Shown one piece after another: positions 33,471 to 44,448 of a stretch of 64,000 nt of DNA. How positions within the stretch are numbered: position 1 is the stretch's first letter; the number at the start of each line of letters is the position of its first letter. Where the stretch lies: positions 1 to 64,000 of the forward strand of contig JAKCPI010002713.1 of NCBI GenBank assembly GCA_023213315.1, written 5' to 3'. The notes below the pieces were generated by a model. The model did not search any database and was not told the origin of the DNA. It saw nothing but the letters and a program-made list of their open reading frames with translations. This DNA comes from Euborellia annulipes (lineage: Eukaryota > Arthropoda > Insecta > Dermaptera > Anisolabididae). Both the position numbers and the translations under genes were made by a program.

Positions 33471-34242
33471 ATGAATTTATATAAATTAAATAAATTATCT
33501 AGAAAAAAAATAAATTTAATTTATAAATTCCCATCTAAATCAAATTGGACATGTTTATTTATATATATAAATCCTCTTAAATAAAATAAAATAAAATAAA
33601 ATAAATAATATATAATCACACAAGGGCAACCACAGAGATTGGGGAAAGGTAAAAACAAAAATGCATTGCACAAGGCGGGTGGGAGGATATAAAAGAAGGA
33701 CAAATAACAACAACAACAACAAACACACAAAATTTTATAATAGTAATCATCAATGACTCTATTACTTATTCAATAAAATGTATACAATTTGTAACGTTAT
33801 TCCCATGGGATCTCCTCTCTTCTTCCTCTTGCATCGTGTGTCAAGGATGGTGATGCTGTCCGTCCGGTCCTCTTCTTCTTCTTCAGCTGTCGCTGTCGTG
33901 ACTGACCTTCTCTCTTCCTCTTTCCCCCCTCCTTTTTTTCACATGGAAATTGCAATTTCACAAACACACGATCTTTTAATAATAATAAAATAATATATAT
34001 ACATATATACAGGGTGTTAACCTACCTGTGCGAATGGATATCAACAATGGAAAATCTATTATAATTTTATTTCAAATATATTCAATTTGTTTAAATTGCA
34101 TTTAAAATAAATAAATAAATAAATTCCTTAAAAGTCACTGAAATGAAAAATTTCATAATATAAAAACGTTCACCTCCGTTCTACAAAATTCATATAGTGA
34201 TTAATCAAAAATTATAAATAAAATTACAGTCGAGAGACTAAA

Positions 34243-34331
34243 ATTTTAAAATCTGGCGTGACAAGCACAAAACATACCTTTCAATTACCGAAGGTAAGAG
34301 AAAGTTGTGCGACAGTCACACCAGATTTTTT
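34243..34331. mobile_element. ~90-bp mariner-family MITE
   Basis: AAAATCTGGCGTGACAAGCA and GTGCGACAGTCACACCAGAT form the inverted ends, with an internal palindrome around TTACCGAAGGTAA. Its ends match the family at 16981 and 40640. Confidence 0.65.
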
Positions 34332-34495
34332 TCTAATTCGTTTAAGCTCTTCGGCATCTGAGGCTATTTAGACTTCGTCCATAATATCCAATTAGTTGAA
34401 ATAAATTATTCCCCTGGGAAGGGATGCGAACCCGCGACCCTTGGTACAAATGGCCAGCACCCTAACCACTACACCAAGGCCCGAGAGTTACAGTA
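34332..34495 (-). mobile_element. tRNA-headed SINE (head variant 2)
   Basis: On the minus strand, the head has an A-box-like TGGTGTAGTGGTTAG (34462-34476 inverted) and a B-box-like GGGTTCGCATCCC (34421-34433 inverted). A body follows with the core GTCTAAATAGCCTCAGATGC. The head is close to a real tRNA. The A tail is missing where it abuts the MITE at 34331. Confidence 0.78.
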
Positions 34496-34507
34496 CGGTT
34501 GGCCTAC

Positions 34508-34694
34508 CAGGGCCGGATCTAGGGGGGGCAGTGGATGCGTGTGCCCCGGGCGGCAGATTTTAGGGGGCGGCAATTAAACAAAGATTTACTAAAAAAAAAA
34601 GGTAAAATGATATGAATTTTGTATAGAAAATTTTAAGGAAAGGGCGGCAAATTAAATTTTGCCCCCTCTAAAAAATCTCGTAGTTCCGGCCCTG
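34508..34694. mobile_element. hAT-type MITE, near-perfect 8-bp target duplication
   Basis: Ends CAGGGCCGGATCTA / TAGTTCCGGCCCTG, flanked by TGGCCTAC and AGGCCTAC (7 of 8 identical). It has a G-rich interior with GGGCGGCA blocks. Same broad family as 2784 and 54064. Confidence 0.8.
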
Positions 34695-34711
34695 AGGCCT
34701 ACACTCTTTAA

Positions 34712-35104
34712 GGTGCGCGTTTCGAGGTTCTGATTTTGAGAATTTCCAACGGTAACATTTTTGAAGTTATTGACTTCAAATTTTTTTTAAAATTAAAGCT
34801 ATTTAAAATATCTACAACGTATACAATATTCTTGATATTCGAAAAAAAAATTTTGTTTTTTTAGTTAATTACATTAAATAAAAGATTTTTTTTTTAATTC
34901 GGTCTATATCTATAAAGATAATTAAATTAGTAATTATTGTGTTAGAAAATAATTAATTTTTTGCCTTTCATTAATTTTCTGGAACCTTTCAAATGAAATG
35001 GAATAAAACGCTTGTTTCCCTATGGGCAGATCTAACGCCATCTCTTGCCGCCTAGAGTAACTCGGTACTGAATCGGCTATTAACAGTTTTTCGAGACTCG
35101 CCAC
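34712..35104. mobile_element. TTAA-flanked MITE, second copy
   Basis: Left end GGTGCGCGTTTCGAG next to TTAA (34708-34711); decayed right end CGAGACTCGCCAC next to TTAA (35105-35108). The interior matches the copy at 24781-25163 in inverted order (GAAGTTATTGACTTCAAATT; GATCTAACGCCATCTCTTGC). Confidence 0.78.
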
Positions 35105-35283
35105 TTAAAATGTGGCCAGCAAGACAAGTGCGTGCTCCACCGATGCAAAGTGGTATATCGGAATGGAATTAAGTCTGGTGAGTAAACAGCATTGCCTAAT
35201 TGAGTGTTTTAAAAAAAAAACGACAGGTTCGAGAAACGTACGGTGTGAATAATTTAGCGGGAGACGGGGGCGAGAGGGGGGGA

Positions 35284-35306
35284 GGGGGGGGGGGGGGGGG
35301 GGGGGG
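35284..35306 (+). repeat. 23-base poly-G tract
   Basis: An unbroken G run preceded by shorter G runs (35264-35282), able to form G-quadruplexes. The nearby open frames exist only because of it. Confidence 0.9.
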
Positions 35307-36189
35307 CAGCTCACTAAAAAAAAAAAAAAATCGCCAAAAAGGTGTAGAATTGCAAGTATTTTCATTTTCTCACACTGACAATGGAGCTTCCAGATATACG
35401 GTACAAAATCTGAAAGCACCATTGTTCGTCAGTTTGAGATTCCGGTCGTTTTTTGAGCAGCTAACGCTTCAATCGATCAATTGTTTTTGTACATCGTCTT
35501 TTTGTTCAAAAACGAGAGTTTTTGGTTCCTTCTGATGACCACTTTGCATAGATCGATCAAAACAGCGTTTTGGTTCGTATGAAAAGGGGAAGATACAGTA
35601 TTTATTGGCGTGATATTCACAGATTAGAAATGTGTAATGGAACATTTCTTCAAACAATTTTTAATATACACTAAAAACATGGATTTTATTTAGTCTAATT
35701 ATTACTCGAAATTCTTTTTTGTCTCTGTGATTTTTTTTTATTTCTTTTTACGTACTTCAATTACATTTTAAATATTTATTTCTAATTTTATTATCTCATT
35801 TAATGCTGCAAATTCCATTAAACAAACCGGTACTAAGAGGGTGGCCCCCTCATTTAGAATAGATAAAATAAATTGAAATAAAAAAAATAAAATAAAATAA
35901 CAGGATATGTAAATTTAATTACTAAAGGAGCTTCAATTTTACATTTCCGGGCAGGTTATGGAGGGGGGGAAGAAGAAGAGAATGTCATAAAAACCTGAAA
36001 AATGACAGAAAAGGCCTTTTATGAAATACCTTCACACTGATTATAAAATTAATCTTAGAATGTAATCAGTTTGTTAATAAGAGAATATTAAAGACAAAAA
36101 TTAATAAATAAAAGTGGGGGAAGGAGGGACAAAAGACCTTATTCATTTTTAAACCTACATATTTTGTTGCTGTTACTTTCTTTCGAGTC
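35307..36189. other. Unassigned non-coding segment
   Basis: The part 35330-35660 is more balanced in composition but has only short, unrecognisable frames on both strands. The remainder is AT-rich. Nothing further recognised. Confidence 0.4.
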
Positions 36190-36350
36190 TCAAAAAACAG
36201 TTAATAGCAGATTCAGAAGCTGGTTACTCGAGGCGGCAAGAGATGGCGTTAGTTCTGCCCCATTCATTTGAAAGGTTCCAGCAAATTAATGAAAGGCAAA
36301 AACTTAATTATTTTTTTTTTACACAATGATTACTAATTTAATTATCTATA

Positions 36351-37164
36351 AGGGAAGTGCGCCATATTGTACCACTTAAGCAAATGTCCAATTATCGTTG
36401 AACCAGTATGGGATCAAAATGATTCGAAGTGGTTCATTCAACATACATGCCAACAATAAGCCCTTCAAACTTGTATCTCTTAAGATGGATCGTTAAATTA
36501 GCTTTATTTTTTTTTTTTTGCCTTATTTGTATCTCATACCCCTAAATTGTACCACCTATGTTATAGGGTTTACCAATTCTTTTTCAACTTCTGAAGGTAA
36601 TCCCTAACATCGTATCGTCGTTAGCGTAAATATTCGTCCCTAGCATATGCCTCTTCAGAGTTGGCTTTTGGACCCCGTAAGTCCTAAATACTTCGTTTAT
36701 CCCCATGTCGCATTTTGGAGCAAGGAAATGACGTATCACTCCATGTACCATATTTTTTCCCATCTTGTATTGAATGTTGTACATTCATGGAGACACAGAG
36801 TGGTACAATTTAGGGGAATCGCCATTTTGTACAAACAAGAGCATAACTAATTAGTTTTACCGTTTATTCGTTCGGTTGCAGCACGATTTCACAGCTAATT
36901 GTACATAGTACAAAAACTAAAATAATGAAGTATGACTTACTTTTGTTGGAATCCGTGTATTGCTGTGTAGATGAATAATAATTTCTAACAAGAAACAAGT
37001 AAATTACACAAATATAGTTTTTACTAAAAATATGAGTCCAATCCGGCCACTTGCTACACCATCGACTGGGGAGCTTGACTGAGGACAAGAAATAACCGCT
37101 CTCAGTGTCACTGGACGCTTAGTTCAGCAGGAATGTTGGTGGTACAAATTAAGCGCACTTCCCT
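36351..37164 (-). mobile_element. pogo-like transposon, deletion derivative, TA-flanked
   Basis: Ends AGGGAAGTGCGC / GCGCACTTCCCT are bordered by TA (36349-36350 and 37165-37166). A TA duplication is expected of Tc1/mariner/pogo elements. Both ends also carry a GTACCAC / GTGGTAC subterminal motif, repeated inside. It contains a broken N-terminal transposase piece on the minus strand and has lost the catalytic domain. Confidence 0.82.
36561..36784 (-). pseudogene. pogo-type transposase, DNA-binding fragment
   Basis: The minus frame contains GINEVFRTYGVQKPTLKRHM and then GTNIYANDDTMLG, the pattern of a psq/CENP-B-type helix-turn-helix and following linker (ygVpksTLkr...gkN...lG). A one-base frame change near 36592 leads into SEVEKELVN, which is the expected continuation, before a stop near 36560. 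The helix-turn-helix would bind the element's ends. The DDE catalytic region is missing, so it is inactive. Confidence 0.75.
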
Positions 37165-37450
37165 TAGAGCAGATTTATTTTAATATATTTTATTTAATGT
37201 GATTAATCTAAATTTTTTTTTTTAAAAAAAAAAAAAAAGAATTTTAAAAGTTATATATAAAATAAAAAAAATTAAAAAAAAAAAATTTGAGGTCGATAGC
37301 TTCAAAATTGTGGCCGCAACCTCTCAAAATTAGCACCTTGAGACGCACACCTTAAGAAAAATCTTTTCTGTACTGTGGTCAGAAAGAGGTGACAAATTAA
37401 ACTTCATACTAACGAAAGTCTGCCCGAAATGAGTCAAAATAGAGGAAGCT

Positions 37451-37692
37451 GTTTGATCCAATTATGTCGCTCAGGGGCGTGGATGGCGACCACGAGCTGC
37501 CCGAGCTGGGACAGGCAATTCTTTGTATTGTATGTCTGTCTCTTCCTTTCTCTTTTCAACAAGCGTCAGACCGTGCGACAGGCCGGCCTGTACTTTTCTT
37601 CAGGTCGCAAAAACGCATGATAGGGTTGGAGGGAGAAAGTTAGGTCCGCCGACCCCGCATCGCGGGAATAAGGCTATGACAGAAGAAGAAGT
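37451..37692 (+). mobile_element. (GAA)-tail SINE-like retroposon
   Basis: Matches 39126-39358 from GGGGCGTGGATGGCGACCAC through CGTCAGACCGTGCGACAGGC and GCCGACCCCGCATCGCGGGA to an AGAAGAAGAAG tail. The first ~25 bp of the head are missing. Confidence 0.78.
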
Positions 37693-37699
37693 TTGATCC

Positions 37700-39125
37700 A
37701 ATTATGAAATGCAAAATAGAGTTGATTATCATTTTTATCAATCTTTTCTTTAAATAAAATCAATAACCTCGAATTCAGATAGATAAGTATCGTTGACCAA
37801 ATGAATTGGAAAGTCTCCATCTTGTGATTTATGAGCCATGATTTTCGCATGCTTAATCAAAAAAAAAAACTGTCTTTCATTCTCTTTAACATTCAATTGG
37901 AAATGAATTCCAGGTCAGTACAATTAATCAAATCGTAATTATTTGAAATTAAATTAAGACCTGAAGCGGCAGCAGCAGCTCCCCCTCAAGATATATATAT
38001 CATTTATCTTATGTGATGAAATTATTAAGCATTTTGACATCAAGACGACTTTAAGATTATTTTAATTCAAATGCAAGGAAATTAAAACGTCATTAAGACG
38101 AAAGAGAGAGGGGAAAAAAAAAAAAAATAGATCTCATTCAACTTTAGAGTCAATTGTAATTATGATGAACTCAACGCAACAAAATAATTGCATGCTAAAA
38201 TATCGCTGCTATTAATAATCGCTTTAATACCGACTTTAGAATTAAAAAAAAAAGAGAATGATTAGTAACTAGCTGCACAATCTACCTATTGGTGGTCCTA
38301 TTCAAATATGTCTACGGGATTCTGTTGGACCAATGGATTGAAATCCAAATTCTCTCTGAGGACCTTGGATCGGAATTAAATCCTTTTCAAACAGGATTTA
38401 AAATTTAAATCTATTATTAGTGACCTGAACTCTTTTTAAAAATAGGATTAAAAATCTAGATTTAGATCCAGATCCTTTTTGATAATCGGACCGTGACACT
38501 TGCCAGATCTGATCCAGTAAATATTGCCCAACTCTGACCGGGAATTACCCGAGGCTTCCTTTTCATTGTCACAATATTTAATCCTTTGATCCAATACTTA
38601 AGACTCATGGATTTGTTTTGGTTTTTTCTCATTAAAAATAAAAGTATCGAACTCGTGTTAAGATTCAAGGAATAATGAATAAATCCAATATCAGAAGACA
38701 CATTCAAAAAAAAAAGCAGAGCATCTCTCACTTCTCAGAAAGATTGAAAAATACTATAAATAATGGACTATACTTTTTCAAGTTCTAAAAGAATATATAT
38801 CTACAGGATCCTGTTGGACTATTGGATAAAAACCCAAATTCTCAGGATCTAGGTACGGAATTAAATCCTTTTTCAAAGAATTGGATTTAAAATCCGATCC
38901 AGAATATGGATCCAGATCCTTTTCTTGATAATTGAGTCGGTTTGGGGATGATATCACTTGTCGGATCTGCGGATTCGGATTTTAGTGAATTTTGCCCATT
39001 CTTTGCCGTTGAGTTACCCGAGCTGAGGCTTCCTTTTCATTATGACAATCTTTCTTCCTTTGATTCAATCCTTTAGTCACATCGTCTTGTTTTTTTTCCA
39101 TCTATCGGTCTCATAAAAGAATCCT
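37700..39125. other. Non-coding stretch with a diverged direct repeat
   Basis: Two diverged copies of a ~350-bp sequence lie at about 38300-38600 and 38800-39070. They share TCTGTTGGAC(C/T)A, GGAATTAAATCCTTTTC, GATCCAGATCCTTTT and AGGCTTCCTTTTCATT. It is a decayed dispersed repeat; no gene seen. Confidence 0.5.
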
Positions 39126-39358
39126 CGCTCAGGGGCCCACATCTTGTGGGTACGTGAATGGCGACCACGAGCTACCCGAGCTGGGACAGGCAATCCTTCT
39201 ATTCTTTGCATGTCTGTCTCTTTCTTCCTCTTTTCTACAGGCGTCAGACCGTGCGACGGGTCGGCCTGTTCTATTCTTCTCCAGTCGCAAAAGTCATGTA
39301 GGGCCGCCGACCCCGCATTGCGGGATTAAGGCGAAGAACAAGAAGAAGAAGAAGAAGG
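39126..39358 (+). mobile_element. (GAA)-tail SINE-like retroposon, reference copy
   Basis: Runs from GGGGCCCACATCTTGTGGGT via GGCGACCACGAGCTACCC, CGTCAGACCGTGCGACGGGT and GCCGACCCCGCATTGCGGGA to GAAGAAGAAGAAGAAG. The CCCGCATTGCGGG hairpin just before the tail may be the recognition site for a partner LINE. Clear pol III boxes are not seen, so it could also be the 3' end of a LINE. Other copies at 11594, 23620, 37451, 47093 and 63003. Confidence 0.78.
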
Positions 39359-39528
39359 TCTCATAAAAGAATCCAACTCGCACATAGGGTGGGTAATTCC
39401 AAGAAAGAAGAGGAATGAATAATTGTCAATATCAAAACACATACTCCAAAAAAAAATAATAATAAAAACAGAGCCTCTCAGAGGGATTGGAAAATTAATA
39501 ACGGAACTATACTTTTACTTTCTCTTAT

Positions 39529-39850
39529 TTCAAGTTCAAATTGGAATAAAACTAAACAATTTTAAAATGAAAATGAACACTTTTAAATTTAAAGTTGAAA
39601 ATGACCTTACCGTTAAATATTTAAAACAAAATAAAAATAATTTTTATTTTTATTAGGAACTTTATTTTAAATTTTAATAAGATTTAAAATATTTCGAACA
39701 TTGGTAAATTAAAATTTGTATTAAATATACTTTAAATTTGTTTTTATTTTTATTAATATTTAAGGTCATTTTCAACTTTAAATTTAAAAGTGTTCATTTC
39801 AATTTTGAAATAGATTTTGTTTAGTTTAATTCCAATTTGAACTTGAACGT
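39529..39850. repeat. Inverted repeat
   Basis: TTCAAGTTCAAATTGGAATA (39529) and GAACACTTTTAAATTTAAAG (39576) are mirrored in 39765-39850. Arms ~85 bp, centre ~150 bp. MITE-like and non-coding. Confidence 0.75.
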
Positions 39851-40201
39851 GCTTTATTAAAAGTTCACTGAATTTGTTGCAAGATCGATAATCGATTAGA
39901 GAGTGAGTGGGAGTGAAACGTCAGAAATTAATATTCATCAGATAAAGTTAACTTAAGTGTAGTGGGTGTTTCCCCCAATTATTCTAAGAAAATGGAATGA
40001 TAATTGAAAGATGTTTGAGAGGAGAGGGGAGGGGAGGGGAGGGGGAGAGTTAACAAGCGGACTCCGATTAATTAAAGAGTAATTAAATAGTGGAAGCAAC
40101 GAAACAATACAACAGAAGGTGAGTTGGCAACAAATTGAAACAAACGCCTAATTATCCTCACCATGAGGCGAGGGGAACTATTATTATTTCTCCTTTTGTA
40201 C

Positions 40202-40690
40202 TTTCTCTTACCTATATAGAGAAAGTATTGCGATCATGTCAAAAATTCGATGTCTGTCTTTGAACAAAATATCTCAAGAACGAAAAGAGCTATGAGGTTG
40301 AAATTTTATATTTAAGTTAGGTACCCCCCTGGGACGTGACAGGAAGTTTTTAAACAAAATTGGTCAAAAAGTACTAGTACTTTACTGATGCACTTTTTAG
40401 ATTTTTTTCGATTTTATCAAAATTCGCTCCAACGATTTTTTTAAAAATTCAAAAATCAATTATTTTTTAGGTTCTCTTTAAAATGTATATTCTCATTTTG
40501 GCATTGAAATCTTCTGAAGCACACTTTACTCTTGTATTTCATAGGAAAAATAGCAGAAATGGTTGCCATGGTAACAGAATATAAATATTTTCCCATACTT
40601 ATAAACTTTACATCTTGAATTCTAATATATCGACACGAAAAATCTGGTGTGACAAGCACAGAACACGACTTTCGATTTAGTAGCGTTTCT
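40202..40690 (+). mobile_element. mariner-family non-coding copy
   Basis: TACTTTCTCTTACCTATATA and GTCAAAAATTCGATGTC at the left, GTACTAGTACTTTACTGATG in the middle, and TCGACACGAAAAATCTGGTG at the right. It has the same arms as 16205-17000 but without transposase sequence. Confidence 0.7.
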
Positions 40691-41329
40691 GTTTTCTTAA
40701 CATTTTCGCCAGGTGGTTGCTTACGCCCTGTTGATAGCCATCAGAGCTCTTAAGAGAGAGAGTCTGCTCTAAATCCCTCCATGTTTATGTCTTCCTGGAG
40801 TCTAACCAATTTCTCTCTGACTGCCGAGGGTGGAGGCAAAAAAATACGCGATTTTTTATTATTATTATTTTCTAATTACAGACAAAGAGAGAGTCGTGGC
40901 TGTTGATAAGAAAAACTCAAACGAGAACTATTAAAAGGGGGCGTGGCAAAAAGATGATGATTAGTGAGGTGGGGGAGGATTCATAAATTCCCACAAAAAG
41001 AATTCAATTTCTAATTAAATCTCGCTAAAATCTTTTATATATATAATAGCCGAGTGTGTCCGTTCGTCTGTTTGGCCAACTTTCCGTAATTTTGAAACAA
41101 AAGTCTTAAGGCTTGAGCACACTTATATATACACAGAATGCGATGACCAGGTACGCAAATGAGTTGTAATTGTATAAATGTTTGTATGTTGTAAAAATAT
41201 TTTGTGAACGTGGTTCAGCTTGCACTATAAAATTGTACTACATGTGTATGTGTATGTGTATTGTATGTATGTATATGTGTATATAAAGGTGTATGTATGT
41301 GTCTGAGTGTGTATATGTAAACAATTTGT

Positions 41330-41620
41330 CAATAATAATTTGTACAGGATACTAATATATTTTTTTTAAATACAATATTTGAATTTCGTGTCAAATTGTA
41401 TGTAGGGGCGCTGCGATCGCTCATGTGTAGATGGCGTGCAGGTCGGCAGCCATCTTGTTTTGTTTTCTCAACCAGTTCAATTGACATTGTCACAGATGTA
41501 ACAACCTTTGTAATCTTGAGCTGAATTGTACCTGAACAAGGCCACAGAATGAGTGGCCGAAACGTTGTAATTTTTACAAATAAACCAGTTAAACCAAAAT
41601 CTAATTCTTTTACTAAAAAA
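41330..41620 (+). mobile_element. Penelope-like non-autonomous unit with hammerhead-like motif
   Basis: Matches both arms of the palindrome at 60455-61605: ATACAATATTTGAATTTCGT, GCGATCGCTCATGTGTAGAT, GCAGCCATCTTGTTTTGTTT, then TGGCCGAAACGTTGTAA. Here it stands as a single copy. The Penelope-like label rests on the ribozyme and arrangement only. Confidence 0.55.
41526..41572 (+). ncRNA. Hammerhead-like motif with changed core
   Basis: CTGAACA (41532-41538), a perfect 6-bp stem II GGCCAC-AGAATGA-GTGGCC, GAAAC (41559-41563) and GTT. The G8 of CUGANGA is replaced by C, which should impair catalysis. The hairpin and 3' core are intact. Confidence 0.5.
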
Positions 41621-41721
41621 TTTTAATGTTAATTTTCTCAAATCTCGGTAACTGGCGCTTGACACACTAATGCGTCCATATAAGAGTTTGTTCAACAATG
41701 TATGCCACTTTCATAATGACT

Positions 41722-41772
41722 TGGCCAGCTCTGAAGATGGTTCAAACATGGAACCGAAACGTCAGCAGTGTG
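41722..41772 (+). ncRNA. Hammerhead-ribozyme-like motif
   Basis: CTGAAGA (41731-41737), T, stem II GGTTC-AAACATG-GAACC, GAAAC (41756-41760), GTC (41761-41763). Stem I pairs GCT with AGC next to the core. An A-rich tail follows at 41780-41800, as expected for a retroposed copy. Confidence 0.65.
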
Positions 41773-41847
41773 AATTGAATAAATAAAGAAAAAAAAAATC
41801 TTAGCTGCATCTCTCATTTTCTAACATCTTATTAATATTTTGAAACA

Positions 41848-41966
41848 TGTAAATTAAAATTAAATATACCAATTAAACACTAGGTTATTTGTTTCAAAGA
41901 ATTAATAAAATCTTTGAAACAAATAACCTAGTGTTTAAATTTGTATATTTAATTTTAATTTACAAA
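41848..41966. repeat. Near-perfect palindrome
   Basis: The AAATTAAAATTAAATATACC ... AACACTAGGTTATTTGTTTC arm is mirrored after an 18-bp centre. The ACACTAGGTTA motif also occurs in the palindrome at 21683-21856, suggesting one family. Confidence 0.8.
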
Positions 41967-43477
41967 ATGTTTCAACGGTCGAAAGTTTAAATCTTATATT
42001 ACCATGTGTTTTAAATTTTAATTTATCTAGATAATTTAAAGAGATTCCAACTTGTAATAAAAATAAAACGTTTCTTTCTAAATCAAATAAAATAAGCCGG
42101 CATTTAATTTTTGAGCATTTAAAAAGGCATAAATCATACGTAGTTAATTGATCTTATTCTCAGTGAGAATTGGGGCTGAATTTTTTTGACAGTAATTGCC
42201 GGCTGTTACTCGGAGAGAGGCACGCGCGCCTTATTCAAGTCACGAGCACAACCAACAAGTAGCTGTCTTTATTTTAACTCTCTTCAAAGAAATAATATCT
42301 CGGGCAACTCGTAATCTCCCATCCTTTTTTTTTCACCGAGATTTATTATCATTGAGAAGAGAATATTTATGACCAATGCATGAATATTATAATCATTCAT
42401 CATTTATTTATTTACTCGTAACTACTAGTCCCGGATATCCCATAAAGGGGACACGACAGTAGCGGCAGAGGATGATTAATTAGACGTCTCATCTGTCCTG
42501 ATAGGATCAGGCTCTCAAGGAAGCTTAGTGGCCTCTCCAAATGAGGGGATAATAACCCGATAATCCTAATCTGATAGGGAATTTAATATGACTTTAAAAA
42601 TAATATCCTCCCCTTTTCTGAAGAGCCATTCACCTGTGAGGTAAACATTTATTGGCTACCAAAGAAAATGACATCCTTCTTCTATAGCAGTGGTTCCCAA
42701 CCTATGGGCGATTTGGGTTTTCAGGGGGGCAATAAATAATTGGGAGGAAAATTACACTAGTCGACAAAAATGAACTTTTTTTTCTTTCACAAGAATAAAA
42801 ATATGAGATTCTAGAAGTATTTTTCATGCTTAATTCAAATATCATTTCAGTTTTGCCCCATCAGGCACAGTTTTAGAGATATAGAGAAAAATAGATTTTA
42901 ATAGAAAATGTGCTCTAAAAGGGCTTTTATTTAGAATGTTCAAATTATTTTTAACGCGACACCCCGTCAAATTATGCAGATAGTTAGAATACATATAAAT
43001 TTTAAGTTTCCTCCCAATCGGAGGTCATTTAGACGTGCCGCAAACGGCTTAAAGTTTAGAAAAATCGAAATTTTAAAGATTTTGTTTGCTTTGTTCACCC
43101 CTAATACAATTTTAGATATCCCTGAATGCAAAAAACATATATTTACGATATTCTATAGTTATTTGGCTTTCTAAAAACATTCATTCGTAAAAATCTGTTA
43201 ATTATTAACGAAATTATAAACCAAAACGTCAGCAAAGAAAAAACACAAGTACACTCACTGGTCGAAAAAATAGACTTCTTTTTCTTTTACATTTTTTTGG
43301 TATCCAAATGGCTTAAATAAAATCATCGGACTGTCTGGACCCGCGACGTTCCGTATAGAAGGGTATTAGAGAAAAATTTCCTATTTAACAGGATGGTCAG
43401 GATAAAAAAAGACATACCCCCTCCCAAGCAAAAAATAAAATAACTTCACTGTTTATTAACAAAATAAAAAAAATATA
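41967..43477. other. Non-coding stretch; SINE fragment near its end
   Basis: Mostly AT-rich DNA. At 43300-43365 on the minus strand lies a head/body junction fragment of SINE variant 1 (GTCGCGGGTCCAGACAGTCC-like). No gene seen; the 66-codon frame at 42974 has no recognisable domain. Confidence 0.45.
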
Positions 43478-44448
43478 TGGACCCTGCTATGCAAATGTGT
43501 GTCAAAGACCAAACATCGAGTTTTGAGAAAATCTACATTAAAGTTTTTCTGATTTAAATTGTTTTGATTAGATTATATATCATTTTTTTTGTCAATTGTG
43601 CAAGTAAATACTGTAATTATGGCAGATATTCATAAATTATCTCTAAAAATACGACTAATTTAGAGAATAAACAATAAAATATAAAAAATTATTATTGCAA
43701 AATTCTCCAAGTCCAATATATATTTGCAAAAATGCTTCAAAGTCCCTTGATTGCAAATTAATCTATGCACTATTTATTTTTATAAAAAATAATTTTAGGT
43801 TTATAATTCAAAAATTAAAACGAAGATATTATTAAAGTTCTTTTATGTTTATATTTAATACTAATAGCTTAGAAACTTTTTATCCAAATTACAATAATAA
43901 ATTTTAAATAGTATTAATATTTTAAAATAAATACAAAGTGATAACAAAATTTTCTCATCAATTAATTCCTGAATGGAAGTGAACATGGAAACAGTAAATT
44001 AAAGTTATACTAAATGAAATTGACTTAATATTATTTTTTACTTTGTTGTCTTCTCGAAATCGCACTGATCCTCATCTCCATTATCAGGAATAATATCTAA
44101 AAATTAAATTTTGACATTCTACGAATTCATTTCTCATTTTTCAAAAAAAAGGATTTTGGTTTATTTAAGGTAAACAATATATAATATTATAGGTTAAATA
44201 AGTTTTTATTGGTTGTTAACCATAAAAAACAACGTGTTAGGTACATAAATCATTTTTGCAAAATGAAAATCCTGCATTGAAATATTGTAAAAATAATTTT
44301 AAGCTTTTACATTAAATATAAATTTTTTTAGAACATATTTCATAAAAAAATACTATTAATTATTGCATTTGAATCAATATTCCGTGCTTAACTCAATTTT
44401 GAATTTTTTTTGGCCTTTGACACATATTTGCATAACAGGTACAACATA
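43478..44448. mobile_element. Longer relative of the TGGACC MITE
   Basis: Left TGGACCCTGCTATGCAAATG and right CATATTTGCATAACAGGTAC match the ends of the 214-bp MITE at 30636, and the subterminal blocks (TATATCATTTTTTTTGTCAATTG; CAATATTCCGTGCTTAACTC) also match. The additional ~750 bp inside is AT-rich with no transposase. Confidence 0.7.

Larger units (their letters stand above)
36190..37351. mobile_element. TTAA-flanked MITE, third copy, split by a pogo-like element
   Basis: The right end (TTGAGACGCACACC next to TTAA, 37352-37355) and the interior (CTCGAGGCGGCAAGAGATGG; GAGGTCGATAGCTTCAAAAT) match the copy at 24781-25163. The left end has decayed to TTTCGAGTCTC near 36182-36192. An 814-bp element splits it at 36351. 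Confidence 0.75.

Noticed and set aside
33521..33993. Cys-rich and Ser-rich short frames on both strands
   Set aside because: They are produced by (CAA)n and (TCT)n microsatellites; no start context or domain.
35105..35535. Frames of 105 and 111 codons around 35200-35500
   Set aside because: They depend on poly-G and poly-A tracts read as Gly/Pro and Lys/Phe runs, and show no domain.
39144..39366. Short frames over the (GAA)-tail SINE copies
   Set aside because: The same frames recur broken in every copy of the retroposon, so they are not genes.
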